From: Providencia alcalifaciens
GTDB taxonomy: Bacteria; Pseudomonadota; Gammaproteobacteria; Enterobacterales; Enterobacteriaceae
Length of the DNA stretch: 64,000 nucleotides
NCBI RefSeq assembly: GCF_020271745.1
Contig: NZ_CP084296.1
Location: 372,001-436,000, forward strand
Reading direction: 5' to 3'
Below the pieces are notes generated by a model, which was given only the letters and a program-made list of their open reading frames with translations, made no database searches and was not told where the DNA came from. The position numbers and the translations under genes were made by a program. Numbering within the stretch: position 1 is the first letter of the stretch; each line of letters starts with the position of its first letter. This document shows, in pieces, positions 8,854-17,407 of this stretch.

Positions 8854-9733
8854 AATCACCCGCTTAGCCATAAGCGTAATCGTCGCGTCACTCATGGCAT
8901 CTACTGCCTATGGCAAAGCCCTACGCTCCCCTGTGCAAACAGGGGACAACATTATCATTGCTAAGGGGGATATTCCTACCCCTGAAAAATATCAGCCTGC
9001 CATTCAAGAATACTTATCTTTCGTCAACAATGAGTTAAGTGAAATGGTGGTGCAATTAGAAAAGCTCAATCAAAGTGTCCAAAAAGGCCAATTAGCGCAG
9101 GCGAAAGCGGCCTATATTCAAGCCCACCAGCACTATGAAACCGTGCGTCCAGTCATTGTGCTATTTGGTAATACCGACCGAACTATCAACTCTCGAGCGG
9201 ATTATTTTCTGGATAAAGAAAAAGATTACCGCTTCGTAGGATTTCACTTGGTTGAATATCTCCTATTTTCCAAACAAGATCTCAAAGCGGCGCTGCCAGC
9301 TTCTGATGAATTACGATTAAAAGGGCGCGATCTGCAAAAACGAGTCCTGACCGAAACCATTGAAATACCGAAACTAGTGCAAGCTTCCGCCGATTTTGTG
9401 GAGATGATCCTCGAAATCAAACTATCGGGACAAGAGAATATTTATAGCCTCTCTGACCTGTCGGATATGGCGGCAAATATCAAGGGGTCTCAGGCCATCA
9501 TCGAGGTGATCAGCCCGTTTATTGAATCCAAGACCCTTGATCAGATAAAAGAAAATGATCAAAAAATTAATAAAATTGTGCAGTCATATCAATTAGCTAA
9601 AGGTCAATACGCGCCTTATAGCCAGCTAAAACAACAAGACAAAATGGCGCTCTATTCCCTGTTAACGCAACAAGCTGAACTGCTCGCGACATTACGCGCT
9701 CAGTTGGATGTTGATGTTTACTATAAATATTAA
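8846..9733 (+). CDS. M75/imelysin-type EfeO-like periplasmic protein
   Basis: The ~295-aa protein has a signal peptide (MRKITRLAISVIVASLMAST) and an all-helical EfeO/imelysin M75 domain with the GxHxxE element (VGFHLVEYLLF). It corresponds to the C-terminal part of E. coli EfeO without the cupredoxin domain, which is encoded separately at 7649-7987. It presumably delivers iron to the permease. The ATG at 8846 lies inside the end of the FTR1 gene and gives a proper signal peptide; earlier in-frame starts would not. Confidence 0.85.
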   Translation: MRKITRLAISVIVASLMASTAYGKALRSPVQTGDNIIIAKGDIPTPEKYQPAIQEYLSFVNNELSEMVVQLEKLNQSVQKGQLAQAKAAYIQAHQHYETVRPVIVLFGNTDRTINSRADYFLDKEKDYRFVGFHLVEYLLFSKQDLKAALPASDELRLKGRDLQKRVLTETIEIPKLVQASADFVEMILEIKLSGQENIYSLSDLSDMAANIKGSQAIIEVISPFIESKTLDQIKENDQKINKIVQSYQLAKGQYAPYSQLKQQDKMALYSLLTQQAELLATLRAQLDVDVYYKY

Positions 9734-9744
9734 GGCATAAATTT

Positions 9745-11034
9745 ATGCAAGATAAACTAAAAAGCGAGTCACAACCTTTGGGGTTTTCTCAATCTAAAGT
9801 ATCTCGCCGCCATGCGCTAAAAACCTTAGTCATGGGGGGCGCTATCCTTGCTGCACCCGCCCTCAGTGCTAAAGCATCCATTGCGGATTGCGAGCTGACT
9901 TATGACAAAAGCATCAATTATTTAGGTTCACACCAAGCAGGCGTGTTAACCCCAGAACAGAAAAATGCTTCATTTATCGCTTTTCGAATCACGTCGACGA
10001 CTCTTGATGAGCTGCAAACGCTGTTCACAGTATTAACTCAACGTATTGCCTTTCTGACCCAAGTACAAAAATCTACGCCGAATCAGAATGATAAAATGCC
10101 TCCCGCAGAGTCTGGGATTTTAGGTACCCTCATTCAGCCTGATGCCCTAAGTGTCACGGTCTCCTTGGGAGATAGCTTATTTGATTCACGCTTTGGATTA
10201 GAAAAGCTTAAACCGAGCCAATTGGTGGAAATGACCAGCTTCCCGAACGACCGTTTAGAAGACAAATGGTGTGGTGGCGATGTGGTGCTGCAAATTTGTG
10301 CCAATAGCCAAGAAAGTGTGATTTATGCGCTGCGTGATATACTTCGCCATACTTCACCTTATTGTTTCCCGCTATGGAAAATCGATGGGTTCTTACCATC
10401 AAGGGATATCGATAAACGCTCTACCCCAATTAATTTATTTGGCTTTAAAGATGGCACCGGTAATGCACCAACCGATGATAGCAAATTAATGGATGAACTA
10501 ATTTGGGTCACGGAAGATAGCAAAGAGCCAGCCTGGTGTGTCGGTGGAACCTACCAAGCCGTTCGCCTAATTCGTTTTAATCTCGAATTTTGGGATAGAA
10601 CCCCACTGGAAGATCAAGAAAATGACTTTGGACGCCATAAAGCAACAGGCGCGCCAATGGGGATGAAGTCCGAAATGGATGACCCCGCGTTCGACAAAGA
10701 TCCTCACGGTGACCGCGTCTTATTTGACTCCCATATGCGCCGTGCCGAACCAAGAAACCCAACTCGCTATACCGCAAAATTACGCCGCCGCAGTTACAGC
10801 TATTCCCTCGGCTTAACCGATAACGGCGCATTGGATATGGGGCTGATTTTTGTTTCATATCAAAAGAACTTAAAAACTGGTTTTATTGATACTCAAAAAC
10901 GGTTAAATGGCGAACCACTGGAGCGCTATATTAAACCGTTTGGTGGTGGTTACTATTTCGTTTTACCCGGTATTCAATCAGAGCAAGACCAACTCGCTAA
11001 AGAATTATTTGCCGCGCTGAAAGCCACTAAATAA
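9745..11034 (+). CDS. efeB: Tat-exported DyP-type heme peroxidase (EfeB-like)
   Basis: The 429-aa protein has a twin-arginine signal (SRRHALKTLVMGG, residues ~20-32) and the DyP fold with the distal GFKDGTGN motif. Conserved segments FDSHMRRAEPRNP and PFGGGYYFVLPG occur in the second half. EfeB acts in the periplasm, folded with heme before Tat export. It is the last gene of the operon and is followed by a strong terminator. Confidence 0.93.
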   Translation: MQDKLKSESQPLGFSQSKVSRRHALKTLVMGGAILAAPALSAKASIADCELTYDKSINYLGSHQAGVLTPEQKNASFIAFRITSTTLDELQTLFTVLTQRIAFLTQVQKSTPNQNDKMPPAESGILGTLIQPDALSVTVSLGDSLFDSRFGLEKLKPSQLVEMTSFPNDRLEDKWCGGDVVLQICANSQESVIYALRDILRHTSPYCFPLWKIDGFLPSRDIDKRSTPINLFGFKDGTGNAPTDDSKLMDELIWVTEDSKEPAWCVGGTYQAVRLIRFNLEFWDRTPLEDQENDFGRHKATGAPMGMKSEMDDPAFDKDPHGDRVLFDSHMRRAEPRNPTRYTAKLRRRSYSYSLGLTDNGALDMGLIFVSYQKNLKTGFIDTQKRLNGEPLERYIKPFGGGYYFVLPGIQSEQDQLAKELFAALKATK

Positions 11035-11044
11035 CGTCATAAAA

Positions 11045-11072
11045 AAGGCCCCGACTATTATTTCGGGGCCTT
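11045..11072 (+). terminator. terminator of the iron-uptake operon
   Basis: A perfect 10-bp stem AAGGCCCCGA / TCGGGGCCTT with an 8-nt loop lies 10 bp after efeB. The tail is not a clean T run, so termination strength is uncertain. Confidence 0.7.
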
Positions 11073-11123
11073 CAGCATCTTCATTTACAACACGTTCATT
11101 TACAGACTGATTTTATTATCTTC

Positions 11124-11861
11124 TTATTTTTTGCGATCCTTCGCGTCTTGCTCAACTTCCTGTTTCCATTCCTCTGATATTGGTGCGGCATTCTGTTTTG
11201 CTTCTACGGCTTTATTGACTGCTTTATACGCCTTATCGTAACCCGTGCCATCTTGGACATAACCTGTGGCATTAGAACTCTTAATACCGATATTATCCGC
11301 AGCCGTAATCGCATCAATATTGGCACCTAAGAAAATAAAGTCCCATTTATCCTCAACTTCTGCAGATTTAATCATAGATTTAATCTTAGACTGACTGTAT
11401 TTCGTACTACTGTTCTCTTCACCGTCAGTAATAATCACAAACAACACATTATTATTCTTTGTGATTTTTCTATTCTCACGCATTTTTACCATGGTATCGC
11501 CAATGGCATCTAATAATGCGGTGTTTCCACCGACAGAGTAGTCATCCAGCGTGAGATTTTTAACTTTATCAATGGGTTCTCTATTGTGTAATAAACTGCT
11601 TTTATTATTAAACAACACCGTAGTAATAAAGGTTTTACCCGCTTTATTTCTATTTTCTGTCAGCACGCTGTTATATCCGCCGACAGTGTCAGATTCAAAA
11701 CCAGACATGGAACCGCTTTTATCCAAGATAAACACTAAGTCTAATACTTCAGAATCTTTAACTGGTTCAATAATGGATTTAGCGCCAGAGACGCTGGAAA
11801 AAAAGAGTAGGAATACGGCAGATATAGCAGTAAAAAATGAAGTCTTAAATAAATTCATCAC
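11124..11861 (-). CDS. secreted von Willebrand factor type A domain protein
   Basis: The 245-aa protein has an N-terminal signal peptide (residues ~1-26, ending SSVSGAKS) followed by a vWA domain with the MIDAS motif DKSGSMSG at ~48-55, a downstream Thr in GGNTALLDA and an Asp in ITDGEENS. The C-terminus is a charged Lys/Glu-rich tail. vWA domains mediate metal-dependent protein binding; the partner is not evident. The next gene upstream is a lipoprotein in the same direction, which could be related but lies about 140 bp away. Confidence 0.8.
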   Translation of the reverse strand: MMNLFKTSFFTAISAVFLLFFSSVSGAKSIIEPVKDSEVLDLVFILDKSGSMSGFESDTVGGYNSVLTENRNKAGKTFITTVLFNNKSSLLHNREPIDKVKNLTLDDYSVGGNTALLDAIGDTMVKMRENRKITKNNNVLFVIITDGEENSSTKYSQSKIKSMIKSAEVEDKWDFIFLGANIDAITAADNIGIKSSNATGYVQDGTGYDKAYKAVNKAVEAKQNAAPISEEWKQEVEQDAKDRKK

Positions 11862-12002
11862 TGAGCCTCTTTATCATATTATCCTGACGAAACTACCTCT
11901 TAGTTTCCGTGTTTCAACGGGATATCACATAAGATTTCTCTGCTTAATTTATAAGCAAATTCCTAATTATAAAGACGCTCAGATAAATTTGATGGAATAT
12001 AC

Positions 12003-12890
12003 TTATCTTACCCACACACCATAATTTCTGAGTTTATTAATTTCTTTTATAAATCCATTAAGTTTTATATATTCTTCAGCCACATTGCTGGAAGGACTTT
12101 CAGTATATGTTTCGACTAACTGAACAGTTAATTGATGATATTGTTTATTCAAGTCTTGATGAATATCGACTTTGTTCGCATTTTTCAGCATTTCTGTCAA
12201 CGCTATAATCTGATTAGCCACCGATTGAACCTGTGGATCACTGAAAGCCGCTTGAGGTACTTGATAACTTAAATGCTGACTAATCGAGTTATTGTCTTCA
12301 TTTTGCTGTGAATTAGGTACTAAATTTTGGTCGTGTTCGTTCGCAAAATATTCAATTAGCTCTGATTGATCAAAACACTTTGATTTAATATCTTCTTGCT
12401 TGTATTGCTTATTCTCGGCACCCGGCAACGCTTCGCCAATTGGGTAAGTGCAACGGAATAAATTGCCATCAATCACCGTAGCATTACTGCTTTTGATAGG
12501 TAAGCTTAATTCATGCCCATAAATAGTGACATTTCGCGGTGCTGGTTGATAACCCTTATATTTATCTTGCTCGGTATACACTTCAGAGAATGTGTAATAT
12601 ACCCCATGATTAGGGTTTAGGATCCCCCCTGAGTTATGTTCAAACACCATAAATTTGGTGACATTTCCTGCACCATCTTCAAGCGTATGTTCACCACTGG
12701 CTAATGATACTGCTCCATACTGGCCAGGCTCGACCTGATAATCTTTACCATCCACTTTAAAGGAAATCGTGCTTTCTGTCGGATTGCTATAATAAAACTT
12801 TCCTTTATTTCCCATAATATTGAGATCACCACAGGCAGTAACCAATAGCATTACTGTTGTGAGCAGGCTGGCTTTCAATATAGCTTTCAT
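12003..12890 (-). CDS. uncharacterised lipoprotein
   Basis: The 295-aa product begins MKAILKASLLTTVMLLVTAC, a lipoprotein signal with the lipobox VTAC at residues 17-20, and is preceded by GAGGATAT. The mature part starts with a beta-rich region (STISFKVDGKDYQVEPGQYG), followed by a Gln/Asn-rich helical segment. Asp after Cys (CGD) would favour inner-membrane retention by the Lol +2 rule. I do not recognise a family. Confidence 0.65.
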   Translation of the reverse strand: MKAILKASLLTTVMLLVTACGDLNIMGNKGKFYYSNPTESTISFKVDGKDYQVEPGQYGAVSLASGEHTLEDGAGNVTKFMVFEHNSGGILNPNHGVYYTFSEVYTEQDKYKGYQPAPRNVTIYGHELSLPIKSSNATVIDGNLFRCTYPIGEALPGAENKQYKQEDIKSKCFDQSELIEYFANEHDQNLVPNSQQNEDNNSISQHLSYQVPQAAFSDPQVQSVANQIIALTEMLKNANKVDIHQDLNKQYHQLTVQLVETYTESPSSNVAEEYIKLNGFIKEINKLRNYGVWVR

Positions 12891-13069
12891 GTATATCCTC
12901 AACATATTACACATCAAAAAAAAGACCAAAAAATAAACAGCCAAGGGGGATGATTTTATTCATCTCAATAAAAATAGTTTTACCATTAGTGCTTAGCACT
13001 CCTTAATCGTTAAAAATCAAACAATAATGGCAAACTATAAAAAATTAGGTATAGAAAAGCGCTATTAAA

Positions 13070-14005
13070 TTAAGATTGATGAGTAGGCGTGCGACGTAAT
13101 GCTTTAAATAATAGCTGGAAAACAGATTCCATCATTGGTGTTAGCGTTTGGCTATTACGCATTAATGATATTGAACGCGTTAATGCGGGTTGTTGTAACT
13201 GTAAAACTTTTAGCTCAGGATCCCGTAAATGCACCGTATATAACTGAGGCAAAATGCCAATCGCTAATTTCGATCTCACTAATCCATATAAGGTTTCAAT
13301 ATAATCGACTTGATATCGAGGATTAATATTAAAACGATTACTTTCAATTGTTGCGCTCACTAATCGATTAATATTTCCTTTTGAAAACATGGCAATATCA
13401 CGATTATTTAAACATTTCCACGGCAGATGAAATGTATTATCTGAAATAAATTCATCACAGTGGATCACCGCAACAAATGGGTCATCCTGCAAAGGGTATA
13501 AGGTTAACTCTTCAGGAACGGAGCTATCTAATACGCCTATCCCAAAATCAATTTCGTTATTCACCAATTTATTCACTAATGCGTCATTAGTTTGGTCATA
13601 AAACTCCACATTCAGCTTAGGAAAATATTGCTGTAATTGTTCAGGAATAATCGGGAATAATAACGAGCTGACGGAAGGAACCAACCCAATTCGCAATGTG
13701 CCATTGCCACCCTCTTCGATAATTTTTTGAATATCGCTGAAGCCTCGGTGGGAAACACTTAAAATACGCTCCGCATGCGGTAAGATTGCGGCGCCTAGCT
13801 CCGTCAATGTCACTGACGCTGCCGTACGGTTAATCAACTTACCGCCAATCACAGTTTCAATCTGCCGTATCGCGCTGCTCAATGCTGGCTGACTCACCGC
13901 TAAACGATTTGCGGTTTCGGTAAAATGACGCAGATGTGTCAGAGTCACAAAATATTGCAACTGCTTTAGTGTTAATGCCGGAAGGCGCTGCCATGGCTCA
14001 GTCAT
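13070..14005 (-). CDS. LysR-type transcriptional regulator divergent from adeC
   Basis: The 311-aa protein has a LysR-type winged HTH at residues ~10-70 (LKQLQYFVTLTHLRHFTETA) and a type-2 periplasmic-binding-like effector domain. ATG 14005 is preceded by GCGAGG; a TTG five codons upstream is less likely. It is transcribed away from adeC and the purine permease across a 144-bp intergenic region, the classic layout of a LysR activator with its target. The effector is unknown, possibly a purine. Confidence 0.85.
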   Translation of the reverse strand: MTEPWQRLPALTLKQLQYFVTLTHLRHFTETANRLAVSQPALSSAIRQIETVIGGKLINRTAASVTLTELGAAILPHAERILSVSHRGFSDIQKIIEEGGNGTLRIGLVPSVSSLLFPIIPEQLQQYFPKLNVEFYDQTNDALVNKLVNNEIDFGIGVLDSSVPEELTLYPLQDDPFVAVIHCDEFISDNTFHLPWKCLNNRDIAMFSKGNINRLVSATIESNRFNINPRYQVDYIETLYGLVRSKLAIGILPQLYTVHLRDPELKVLQLQQPALTRSISLMRNSQTLTPMMESVFQLLFKALRRTPTHQS

Positions 14006-14093
14006 TGTATTTCCTCGCAAATCGGATCGTCATTCTTATCATGATGGGCTGCATTATAACCTCTCTTTATGATTCGATAAATTTTATCATCTT

Positions 14094-14107
14094 GGCAAAC
14101 GTTTGCC
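14094..14107. promoter_or_regulatory. perfect PurR palindrome upstream of adeC
   Basis: GGCAAACGTTTGCC is a perfect 14-bp palindrome containing the GCAAACGTTTGC core of PurR operators. It lies 43 bp before the adeC start, in the adeC-lysR intergenic region, so it may repress both directions. Confidence 0.8.
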
Positions 14108-14149
14108 TTGCTCATAAAGTAGCGACATAAATCTTTGAGATGGTGTTTT

Positions 14150-15976
14150 ATGAAGCTAACAAATCAAACTCGACGTCGCGCGGTACAAGCCGCAAAAGGC
14201 GAAATGCCTTTTGACCTTTTACTCACCAATGCCAATATTATCGATATGGTCACTGGGGAAATTCGACCTGCGGATATCGGTATCATTGAAGGGCTGATTG
14301 CCAGCGTACATCCAACAGGAAGTCGTACTGATAGCCATGAAACCCATAATTTATCAGGAAAATTTATTTCCCCGGGTTTTATTGATACCCACGTTCATTT
14401 AGAAAGTTCCCACCTTCCCCCTGCTCGTTATGCTGACATTGTCCTCACACAAGGCACCACCGCCGTATTTTGGGATCCCCATGAACTTGCCAACGTATTG
14501 GGATTAGATGGCGTACGCTATGCCATTGATGCTAGCCGTAATTTACCGCTTGATGTGATGGTTGCCGCCCCTTCTTCTGTGCCTTCAACACCAGGATTGG
14601 AAATGTCAGGTGCAGACTTTGCAGGACAAGAGATGTCCACAATGTTGAGCTGGTCGGAAGTCCGTGGCGTAGCGGAAGTGATGGATATGTTCGGCGTGCT
14701 AAATGGCAGCGAACGCATGGAAGAGATCCTCGAAGCAGGATTAAGCTCCGGCAAAATCATTGAAGGCCATGCCCGCGGATTAAAAGGTGCTGATTTACAA
14801 GCTTATCTTGCTGCTGGCGTTACCTCCGACCACGAACTCACTTCCGCGGAAGATGCCCTTGAAAAACTACGTGCGGGGCTGACATTGGAAATTCGAGGCT
14901 CTCACCCTTACCTGCTCCCTGAAATTGTGGCGGCATTGCAAACACTGCCTCATTTATCCTCACAAATCACGGTATGCACAGATGATGTTCCACCGGATAT
15001 ATTGATTGAAAAAGGCGGTGTCATTGCTCTGCTGAATTTATTAATTGAACACGGTATGCAAGCCACTGATGTGCTACGCTTTGCCACACTCAATGGGGCA
15101 ATTCGCTTACAGCGCAACGATTTAGGTTTGATAGCTGCTGGCCGCCGAGCCAACTTAGTGGTTCTTGATTCTCTCGATACCTTAAAAGCGCAGCAAGTTT
15201 ATGTTGACGGTAAAAAAGTGGCAGAAAATGGGCAACTTATTTCGCCGATTGCCACTGAAAATACGATTTTACCACCACGCGATACCATGCACCTGACACC
15301 AATCTCACCTCAGGATTGCCAGCTTCAATTAGCTGACTTACAAAATGGTACTGCGCGCTTACGCCATATTAGCGGCGCCCGCTTTACTCAGTGGGGAGAG
15401 GTCGATGTTCAAGTCGAAAATGGTATCGTGCTACTGCCTGATGAATTTAGTTTGATCCGCGTACAACATCGCCATGGACGCCATGACGCCAAACCACAAA
15501 TTGCCTTACTAAAAGGATGGGGAGAATTACGCGGCGCCATAGCCACCAGCTACTCCCATGATTCCCATAACCTTGTGGTGCTCGGTCGTGATGCCAACGA
15601 TATGGCAATGGCTGCCAACCTACTGATTGAAAGTGGTGGCGGTATGGCGTTAGTTCAAGACGGCAAGATCCTTGCTCATGTGGCCATGCCCATTGCAGGT
15701 ATGCTCTCGGAATTACCTGCACCTGAGCTGGCAGAACAATTTCGCCAACTTAGAGAATTAAGCAGTCAAATTGCTGACTGGGAACCGCCATATCGCGTAT
15801 TTAAAGCCATCGAAGGCACTTGTCTTGCCTGCAATGCTGGCCCACATTTAACCGATTTAGGGCTGACTTGCGGAACCACTCGCCAGATAGTTGACGCCGT
15901 CTTAGAACGAACCCAAAGCAATAGCGGTATTAAAAACACTCATCCAATAAAAAATAATGATAGGAGCGCCAATTAA
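14150..15976 (+). CDS. adeC: adenine deaminase
   Basis: This amidohydrolase-family enzyme converts adenine to hypoxanthine and ammonia in purine salvage. The 608-aa product carries the metal-binding HxH in the GFIDTHVHLESSHLPP segment near residue 80 and the adenine deaminase C-terminal domain. It is slightly longer than E. coli YicP/AdeC (588 aa), with a hydrophilic C-terminal tail. The ATG at 14150 was chosen over an upstream TTG because MKLTNQTRRR aligns with family starts. Its stop overlaps the ATG of the permease gene by one base, so the two form an operon. Confidence 0.93.
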   Translation: MKLTNQTRRRAVQAAKGEMPFDLLLTNANIIDMVTGEIRPADIGIIEGLIASVHPTGSRTDSHETHNLSGKFISPGFIDTHVHLESSHLPPARYADIVLTQGTTAVFWDPHELANVLGLDGVRYAIDASRNLPLDVMVAAPSSVPSTPGLEMSGADFAGQEMSTMLSWSEVRGVAEVMDMFGVLNGSERMEEILEAGLSSGKIIEGHARGLKGADLQAYLAAGVTSDHELTSAEDALEKLRAGLTLEIRGSHPYLLPEIVAALQTLPHLSSQITVCTDDVPPDILIEKGGVIALLNLLIEHGMQATDVLRFATLNGAIRLQRNDLGLIAAGRRANLVVLDSLDTLKAQQVYVDGKKVAENGQLISPIATENTILPPRDTMHLTPISPQDCQLQLADLQNGTARLRHISGARFTQWGEVDVQVENGIVLLPDEFSLIRVQHRHGRHDAKPQIALLKGWGELRGAIATSYSHDSHNLVVLGRDANDMAMAANLLIESGGGMALVQDGKILAHVAMPIAGMLSELPAPELAEQFRQLRELSSQIADWEPPYRVFKAIEGTCLACNAGPHLTDLGLTCGTTRQIVDAVLERTQSNSGIKNTHPIKNNDRSAN

Positions 15977-17319
15977 TGGCTAACGATTCTCTTCATCAGC
16001 CAACATCAGGGAGTTGGTTAGAAAGGCGTTTTGCACTGCGTGAACGTGGCAGTTCAATCAGAACAGAATGCCTCGCCGGAGCCACTGGGTTCCTTGCAGC
16101 CGCCTATTTGCTGGTGGTTATTCCCGGACTGTTAGCTGCCGGTGGTATGGATAAAGGCGCGGCGACCACAGGCACTATCATCGTGTTTGTCCTCGCCAGC
16201 CTATTAATGGCGTTCTACGCCAACCTGCCTTTTATTGTCGGTCCCGGTATTGGTGGCTCGGTGTTGGTGGGGGTCACGCTTGCAGGCAGTGAAGGGATTG
16301 ATTGGCAAATCGGCTTAGGTATCGCCTGCTGGTCTGGCATTTTATTTTTCCTGTTAACCAAATTTGGTTTGCGCGAAGTGGTGACTCGTTCTGTTCCACA
16401 ATCCATTAAACTGGGCTTAACGGCATCGATTGGGCTATTCGTCGCAGTACTAGGTTTTCGTAACGCAGGTCTGGTATTAGCCAACCCAAAAACTAACGCA
16501 TTAATGCTGGGGGATTTTCTCTCTCCAGGCGCCTTAGTCGCTCTTGCGGGCTTCTTTGTAGCGATCGCATTACAAGCTCGCCGTATTCCCGGTGGGATCT
16601 TATGGGCCATTTTGTTCGCCACCCTACTGGGTATTCCGTTCGGTGTCACAAAGTTACCAGAAAGTTTTATTGGCATGCCCCATTCTATTGCGCCTGTCTT
16701 AGGTCAAGTGGATTTAATTGGCGCCTTAAACATCACCTTCTTACCTTTCTTGTTTGTGTTCTTCGCCGCGGAGTTTTTCTCCACCATGGGAACCACATTA
16801 GCCGTCGGTGGCGAAGCCGGATTACTGGATAAAGAAGGCAATATGCCGAATATCAACCGCCCGTTTATTGTGGATTCCATCGCAGCAGCATTAGGTCCTA
16901 TGGTTGGTATCCCTGCGGCAACTGCATTAATTGAATCTTCAGCGGCGGCGGAAGCGGGTGGTAAAACGGGTATGACAGCATTAGCGGCGGCGTTCATGTT
17001 CCTGCTTATGTTACTGTTTACCCCAATCGCGTTAATGATCCCGGCGCAAGCCACCGCACCTGCGCTGATTTTAATTGGCTTAAATATGTTCAGCGGATTA
17101 CGTAAAGTGGATTTAGCTAATTTTACCGATGGTCTGCCAGTATTAATGATGGTGATGATCACGTTAATCGCGAACAGTTTCGGTACAGGGATTGCAGGCG
17201 GGTTACTGTTTTATATCTTAATTAAAGCGGTGGCAGGCAAGTGGCGTGAAATTCCAATCAGTCTGTGGATCCTCGCAGTGCCATTAGTGTATTACTTCTC
17301 AACGTTAGTGAAGCACTAA
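15976..17319 (+). CDS. NCS2-family purine permease
   Basis: The 447-aa polytopic inner-membrane protein is of the AzgA-like branch of NCS2 (similar to E. coli AdeP/AdeQ). It has about 12-14 helices, the early GIGGSVLVGVTLAG loop and a TALIESSAAAEAGGKTGMTA motif near residue 320. Coupling to adeC by an ATG/TAA overlap strongly suggests adenine or hypoxanthine uptake. Confidence 0.88.
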   Translation: MANDSLHQPTSGSWLERRFALRERGSSIRTECLAGATGFLAAAYLLVVIPGLLAAGGMDKGAATTGTIIVFVLASLLMAFYANLPFIVGPGIGGSVLVGVTLAGSEGIDWQIGLGIACWSGILFFLLTKFGLREVVTRSVPQSIKLGLTASIGLFVAVLGFRNAGLVLANPKTNALMLGDFLSPGALVALAGFFVAIALQARRIPGGILWAILFATLLGIPFGVTKLPESFIGMPHSIAPVLGQVDLIGALNITFLPFLFVFFAAEFFSTMGTTLAVGGEAGLLDKEGNMPNINRPFIVDSIAAALGPMVGIPAATALIESSAAAEAGGKTGMTALAAAFMFLLMLLFTPIALMIPAQATAPALILIGLNMFSGLRKVDLANFTDGLPVLMMVMITLIANSFGTGIAGGLLFYILIKAVAGKWREIPISLWILAVPLVYYFSTLVKH

Positions 17320-17351
17320 ATCTGCTCCCCTCTTTATTAAACCTCTTTATT

Positions 17352-17378
17352 AAAATAGCCTCTATTTGAGGCTATTTT
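17352..17378. terminator. bidirectional terminator between the permease and mdlC
   Basis: An 11-bp stem AAAATAGCCTC / GAGGCTATTTT lies between the two convergent genes. The A/T flanks serve both strands. Confidence 0.8.
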
Positions 17379-17407
17379 TCTATCTGCATCCAATTTAAAT
17401 CTGCATA

